Shown in pieces: positions 58,701 to 64,000 of a stretch of 64,000 nucleotides of DNA. Made by a program: the position numbers and the translations under genes. This DNA is from Phoebastria nigripes (Eukaryota > Chordata > Aves > Procellariiformes > Diomedeidae). Position 1 is the first letter of the stretch. Every line of letters begins with the position of its first letter. Below the pieces are notes generated by a model that saw only the letters and a list, made by a program, of their open reading frames with translations, was not told the origin of the DNA and did no database searches. Location: the NCBI GenBank assembly GCA_035582835.1, contig JAYKAV010000778.1, positions 1,046,103 through 1,110,102 of the forward strand, written 5' to 3'.

Positions 58701-60641
58701 GATCACCTTGTTTTGATCCCAGGGACACATTTTTCCTTAGCGTGGTACAAACATCACATTGAAGATATAAAGCAGGGGCCCTGTAAATGAGAAACTTTGG
58801 CTGCATTTAACAGCAGAATTGTGTTTTGCTTTTCTGACAGGTTTCTTTCTGTTCCCTAGCACCGTGTGCGATTGCAGCTGCCTCAAATGCCAGCGTTTTC
58901 CAAGGCAGGTCCAGGCAGCGGTCGGAATGCAGAAACTACACCACAGCAGGCAGTGGGATGAAGAGCTCCTCGGGGAGCACAGCCCAGGCAGCTCTCATTC
59001 CCCTGCAAGGGGTTTGTGCAGACTAAAGGCTTATTCATAGAACAAACACCTCTAACCTCTGCCGATATTTCCTGCAAAGGTGAGCATCATGCTACCTTGC
59101 TCAGCTCACTTGCATTTCTGAAGGCGTCTAGCATATCTAAAACTCTTTTCTTTTGCACTATATATTGCATTTTGCCACTGGTTCTGCAAACTACCAGCCT
59201 GCTAAGCCCACCCTGCTTCTGCGTGGTATTACTGTAAACCATGCCGTTCCTCCATGGACCAGATCTTCTGAAACATCTCCCAGGGAACCCCTGGCTGAAG
59301 GACATGCTGCTCAAGCCAGGGAAGAGTTTTGCTAGCAGAATTGATTAAGCTGTTGGCTCCAGGAAACGCGCTTGATTTGTGAATTTTGCACCTATCTCTC
59401 AGGAACGCTGAACTGCAGCCAAGCGGTGCCCTGAGGAGAGGGACCCATCGGAGCTGGGATGTGCCCTGGGAAGGCAGGGGAGGTGATGGGGAATGAGCCG
59501 CCGAGGCAGCAAGGCCATATCTGCTGGTTGTCATGGATACAATCGCTGCCAGCCTCCCCATATCAGTTACCTTCCCTTTCCTGGATGCAAATAAACGAGT
59601 GGTGGTCCCCTCCTGTTCCTACGCCGGACACAACCATTGACAACCAAACAAAAGGAGAAAATAATCTGTTTCAAACCTAGACATCTCTTCTTAACATCAT
59701 CTGAGGGGAGAGTGGGAGGTGACTTGCTTTTTTGGTATTCGAACTATGTGAGTCTGATAATGCTCTGCCCAATTGCATTTGGTGCTGTCCTAACCTTTGG
59801 CTATTTTCTAGGACCTCAGAGGAGCTGTTTTCACAGCCTGTTCAGCCTTTGCTCTCGCTCAGCCTTTTGGATTCATGACAAGCTGCTACGGACTTGGACT
59901 CTGCCGGCAGCATGTGCTTGCTGTTGCCTCAGCACACACACGCGGGCAGAACTCTGCAGGCTCCAGTGACTTCAGCTCCCTGTTTCAAAGGAAAAACGAG
60001 AGGTCAAGTGTGGCTCAAACTACACCCAAAAAAGGCTTTTACAAAACCCCATATAAAATACAAGCAATTGCTTTCTTTTTTTTTTTATTTTTAATTTTTA
60101 AAGCAGGTTTGCAGCCCAGGTGGGTAAGTTATTTAGAGCGAGTTATCCGGCAAATTTTGTTTTTAATTAGCATACAGATATGTTTGTAGTTTATTTCAGT
60201 GTAGCGCTATGCAAGGGAGTGATAACATGAAAGAGTAAACTGTAAACAGAAGTGAAACTGCCAGGCCTGTTTTCACTGTCCCCTAGCCAGGGAGAAAGCT
60301 GAGTAAACAACAGTGCTAAGTACAGTCGGTTTTTATGGTTCTTTTAGGTTTAAGAACTTGTAAACAAGTGATGGGGCTTTTAAGTGGGTACAAATAGAGG
60401 CCCTCAATTTTGTGCTACTTACAGAGCACACAGGTCTCAGTTTCTCCAGACAGGGTAGGGGAAAACAAAAGCACATTTCAACAGAAACCCAGCTCTGGCG
60501 AAAAGCAAATGTCATTCCAGTGTTCGCAGTCTCAAGCCTACATCATGCAACCGAACAAGTCTCGTCCTGCTTAATAGAGGGCACACACAAATACCCGTTC
60601 CTAATTACCCCATTCCACAGTTTGGGACGCCATCATCCACA

Positions 60642-60644
<3 letters not shown>

Positions 60645-60679
<35 letters not shown>

Positions 60680-60706
60680 NAAAAAACAACAAAACAACAA
60701 AAAACA
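60645..60706. repeat. A run of about 42 bases with a CAA-rich end
   Basis: A run of A with one ambiguous base at 60680, followed by CAACAAAACAACAAAAAAC. It could be a simple repeat or the decayed tail of a retrocopy; no gene-like sequence is recognised on its left. Confidence 0.85.
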
Positions 60707-63032
60707 TTCCAAAATTGGAAGTGAATTTCAGAAATCCTGATGAGAAGCCTAAAGACCCCAGTAAAGTATTTTCCTTAGGGGAAAAAACAAACTTTATTTC
60801 TGATTTGTTTAAGACTGATATGCTCATGACTGGCAGTACTTTATTTCTCAGTCTTACAAAACAGAGACTGTTGCACACATCCAGCCTTGAAAAGCCACAT
60901 CCCAAAAATAACCAGAGAAATAAACTTCCAAAATACGAGAAATGATCCTGACTGGGAATATTTTGGCCTAATAACCAATTGTATTACACAGGAAGACGTA
61001 ATACAAGCATGATTTTTTGGAGAGGTGTGGGAAAGAGGTGCCTTCATCATCTAGGGAGAGAGAAGCAGGACTCCAACTTCTTTTCTAATACCACTTGTTT
61101 TCTCTATTTTAGAAACTGTTTAAGACAGTGCAGCAGCACAGATATGACTCAGCCACCTTGCATGGTCAGGTAGCAGATACATCTAGACGGTGCTCAATGG
61201 TTTCCTTGTTGGGGAGTGAACAAAAGGCACAACAGGTTCAGGGATGTCAGAAACCCAATTACCTGGCAAAAGAAAATCTACCTGTCCCTCATCAGCATTA
61301 AAAAAAACCAAACCAAAACAGATTCTGGAGTTAGCGAGGCTCTTAGATATTTTGCAGTGTTGCATGTCTCTCAGCACACCGTAAAATGGTGCAGAAATAC
61401 AAGGTTGGTACTTTGCTGCTTGGCCATTTCAGAATATTCCCTCTTTGCTCCCCTGGGGACAGGATCAATACCTGACAGCAGAAGAGAATTTGCTAACAGT
61501 GGAGNAACTTTTTGTTTCTGCTTTTTAAATTGCTCTTTTCCTCCTCTCACCTTCATGATGAGCAAAGGAAGGGAGCTTGGAGACTGCTCTTTAGACATTC
61601 CTCTTTCCAAAAGAGGCACTTGTGTTTTATATTAGAAATGTAAGGACTGTCCAGCTGGGCCTTTTCTGTCTCTCTGAGGAGAGTACTTACACCTCTGCTG
61701 ATGAGGGAGGAACCACTTGATCCTTAACTAGAAAAATCCTCTTTCAGAATTATTCTCTAGTGACTATATAGGCATTCAAAGTTCAGCCCAAAGGGTTTTC
61801 TGTTAGCAGGCTAAAAATCCGCCTGCCTGATTCTTGTGTGCTGCTCTCATTTCATTGTCATACTCAAGAATTGCTCAGAAAAGATAATTTCTAAGATCAA
61901 AAGCAAGAAGCTTACTTTTATCTTTCTTCTGCTAAACTTTGTGGGCACGCGTGCGATCGAAAGCCATCTCCTTGTTACACTGCGGCTGTGTCTTTCCTCT
62001 GTCACTGTAAAGAGGGGAGGATAGTGTTGCTAAGACAGTAAAGTTTTACTACTGGGGACTAAATATCTTTTATAGAGAAATGTGTCCCAACATTCATATT
62101 CAAGAATTCATAAAATAAGCACATAAAAAAATTAAAATAATCAAAGACTGCTCAATGCACAGAAAAACCTCCAGCACCCAGAGTGCTCAAGGCACACGTC
62201 CTCACCGTCGGTGAGGCAGGCGGTGGTATCTCCCGTCTCACTCTCCTCTGCTTTGCTCGCACATGGGTCTCCAGCCACTGAGGAATAGCAATTTACAAAG
62301 TAAAAACTTCAGCGACAGGTATTTTGTCACCCAATGGATAGATAAAAGCTTCAGTGCACGCTGCTTTGTATCAATAAAGGTTTTGCCACAGGCAGTGAGC
62401 ATTTTAAAAGGTTCCAACTCTGGAACGTGGTTTAAGTTTTGCTGCTGACTTCAGTGACAGAAAAAATGAGACTTGCATGGTAGGTAACGACTCCTTTCAC
62501 CCTTTTCCTGTGGGAAATCAGATATTTGCTCACAACCTGGTTTCAGAAAGTCCTGGCCAGACCTGCTGTCTTATTTGTCTATTTAAAGTCTGCACAGAAT
62601 CATCTTCCCCTTAACCTAAGAAGCCACTAACATAATGTTGGAGATAAATGTCTTGTGGCAGCAGCCCAGCATAAGATACGGTGGAAATAGGGTCAGTGTG
62701 TTGGAAATGGATAATAAATAACATCTGATGTAACGTTATTTAACTCAAAAGTCTTCTCTCAAATATAAGGACTCTAGGGTATGCTACAGTCCTTAAAATA
62801 GTACAAGAAACATAGTGCTATTAGGTGTTAACACTNAGTAACACCCTATACTTGTTGAAAGGTAATATTGATCAACAGAGATGGAAAACAGTTTTTTGGC
62901 AGCTGTTTGCCAGCTCCTTGGAAATTAATATGGGAGTCAGTTACCAACGGACAAATGTCCCTTCTACAACATCACCAGCTCACTTCTGGCACAAGCTTGC
63001 CTGCTGCCAGAAGCGTTTCAGAAGAGGAAGGT

Positions 63033-63106
63033 ACAGGCAGAAATGGATGGGTTTAAATATCATCACTATACAGACAGAAATGGATGGGTTTAAATATCAT
63101 CACTAT
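63033..63106. repeat. 37-bp tandem duplication
   Basis: Two adjacent 37-base copies at 63033-63069 and 63070-63106 that differ at one base (ACAGGCAG against ACAGACAG). The near identity suggests a recent duplication. Confidence 0.93.
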
Positions 63107-64000
63107 GGCCTTAGAAATTAATTGTTCAGTAAAGTGAAAGGGTTATGTCAGAAAGCAAACCAGTCTGGATAAAGAACAGGGTAAACCAGCCTACCCGGAG
63201 CATCGGTTAATTACCTCTTATGATCCTGCAGTTCTTAGCACCAATCACGGGGAAAACTGAGTTATTTGCCTCCCAGTGTAAGATGGGGACTGTGTCTGAA
63301 ATGCAAAAAATCTGCAGAACCCGACTGTGAGTGAGGTGGCCATGCTGGAAGAATCCCTCTTGTGAGGAAAGCCCGGTACTGCACAGAGACTTACATAAGG
63401 CAACCGTGCATGGGAACTGCTGCTGGGTTAGCTGCACACAAGTGCAAAGAAGCCACAGTTCTGTCTTCACCTACGTCTGGTTGTGTAATGAGCTACCTGC
63501 TCAGACACCGTCTCTTCGTACTGGGCAGGAACCCAACGCCTTTGATTTCGAAAAATAAATCATTGCACTTCTCACCGCTCTGGTGCACAAAGGCAGCGAA
63601 AGCACAAACCCAGTGCCAAGCACACAGCATGTGAGAAGGACCTTGGGATGACATTGGGGCGTTTTATCTTAAACAATCCATTTACTCATGTGTGCAAGCC
63701 AGGCANTGTATGGAATATAACCTAGCTGGGGCCAGTACACTTCAGTCCAACCAGTATGCTCGCTCAGGTGGCTGTGGAGCTGCCAGCCTGACCACCTCTG
63801 TGAATGACAGGAGGAAAGTGTCTATCAGCATCCCCAATTCTGGGCTGAGCTGGCCTATTATTTTCCTCCCCAAACACAAACCGTAAGCTCATCTTAAGGC
63901 TGGCTCATCCTTGCTTTGCTGATAGAAATTGTTCATTTACTGAGTTAATCAATAAACCAAACTCCCAAAGCATTCCCATGCAAATGGATAGGAACCTTGG

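Larger units (their letters stand above)
54991..64000. other. Sequence upstream of RPS6KA1, no gene seen
   Basis: No coding exon is recognised on either strand. By recalled human gene order the next gene on this side would be HMGN2, but none of its short basic exons is visible. The stretch holds a C run, two A runs and a 37-bp duplication. Confidence 0.5.

Noticed and set aside
54991..64000. HMGN2 as the right-hand neighbour
   Set aside because: Its short Lys- and Pro-rich exons are not visible on either strand, so gene order alone does not support calling it here.

Overview
This is a vertebrate nuclear window, most likely avian. The sequence shows one confidently identifiable gene, RPS6KA1 (ribosomal S6 kinase RSK1, p90RSK1), on the minus strand. 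Its coding exons lie between 47,962 and 15,211. I found 22 coding exons, all with GT-AG borders and phases that join without a break. Without an 18-codon optional exon they give 713 codons. Adding the 21 residues of human exon 1 (recalled) gives about 734, against 735 in human RSK1. The bird assignment rests on RSK1-type residues that match what I recall of chicken RSK1, on compact introns in the 3' half, and on GC-rich, minisatellite-bearing intergenic DNA. No species can be named.

Layout from left to right. Positions 1-900 are a CpG-rich island, possibly the promoter side of the next gene. By recalled human synteny (HMGN2, RPS6KA1, ARID1A) that gene would be ARID1A, but no ARID1A coding sequence is visible. 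Positions 900-14,200 are AT-richer non-coding DNA with several candidate conserved or regulatory blocks, a 22-bp minisatellite and one weak open frame. Positions 14,225-15,210 are the likely RPS6KA1 3' UTR. Positions 15,211-26,100 hold 20 tightly packed exons coding for both kinase domains and the linker. Positions 26,101-47,917 are large 5' introns with one 54-bp in-frame optional exon at 30,847-30,900. Exon 2 is at 47,918-47,962. A GC-rich island at 54,310-54,990 contains a 268-bp run of Ns, and exon 1 with the start codon probably falls in that run. Positions 55,000-64,000 are non-coding, with homopolymers and a 37-bp tandem duplication.

The encoded protein has an AGC-type N-terminal kinase, a regulatory linker with turn and hydrophobic motifs, a CaMK-type C-terminal kinase, and a C-terminal ERK-docking tail. 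All key catalytic and phosphorylation residues are present. ERK activates the C-terminal kinase, which phosphorylates the hydrophobic motif; PDK1 then activates the N-terminal kinase. I found no previously undescribed system. The observations most worth following are the optional N-terminal exon, the missing exon 1 in the gap, a coding-like exon candidate on the opposite strand at 31.9 kb, and the candidate regulatory blocks on the left.
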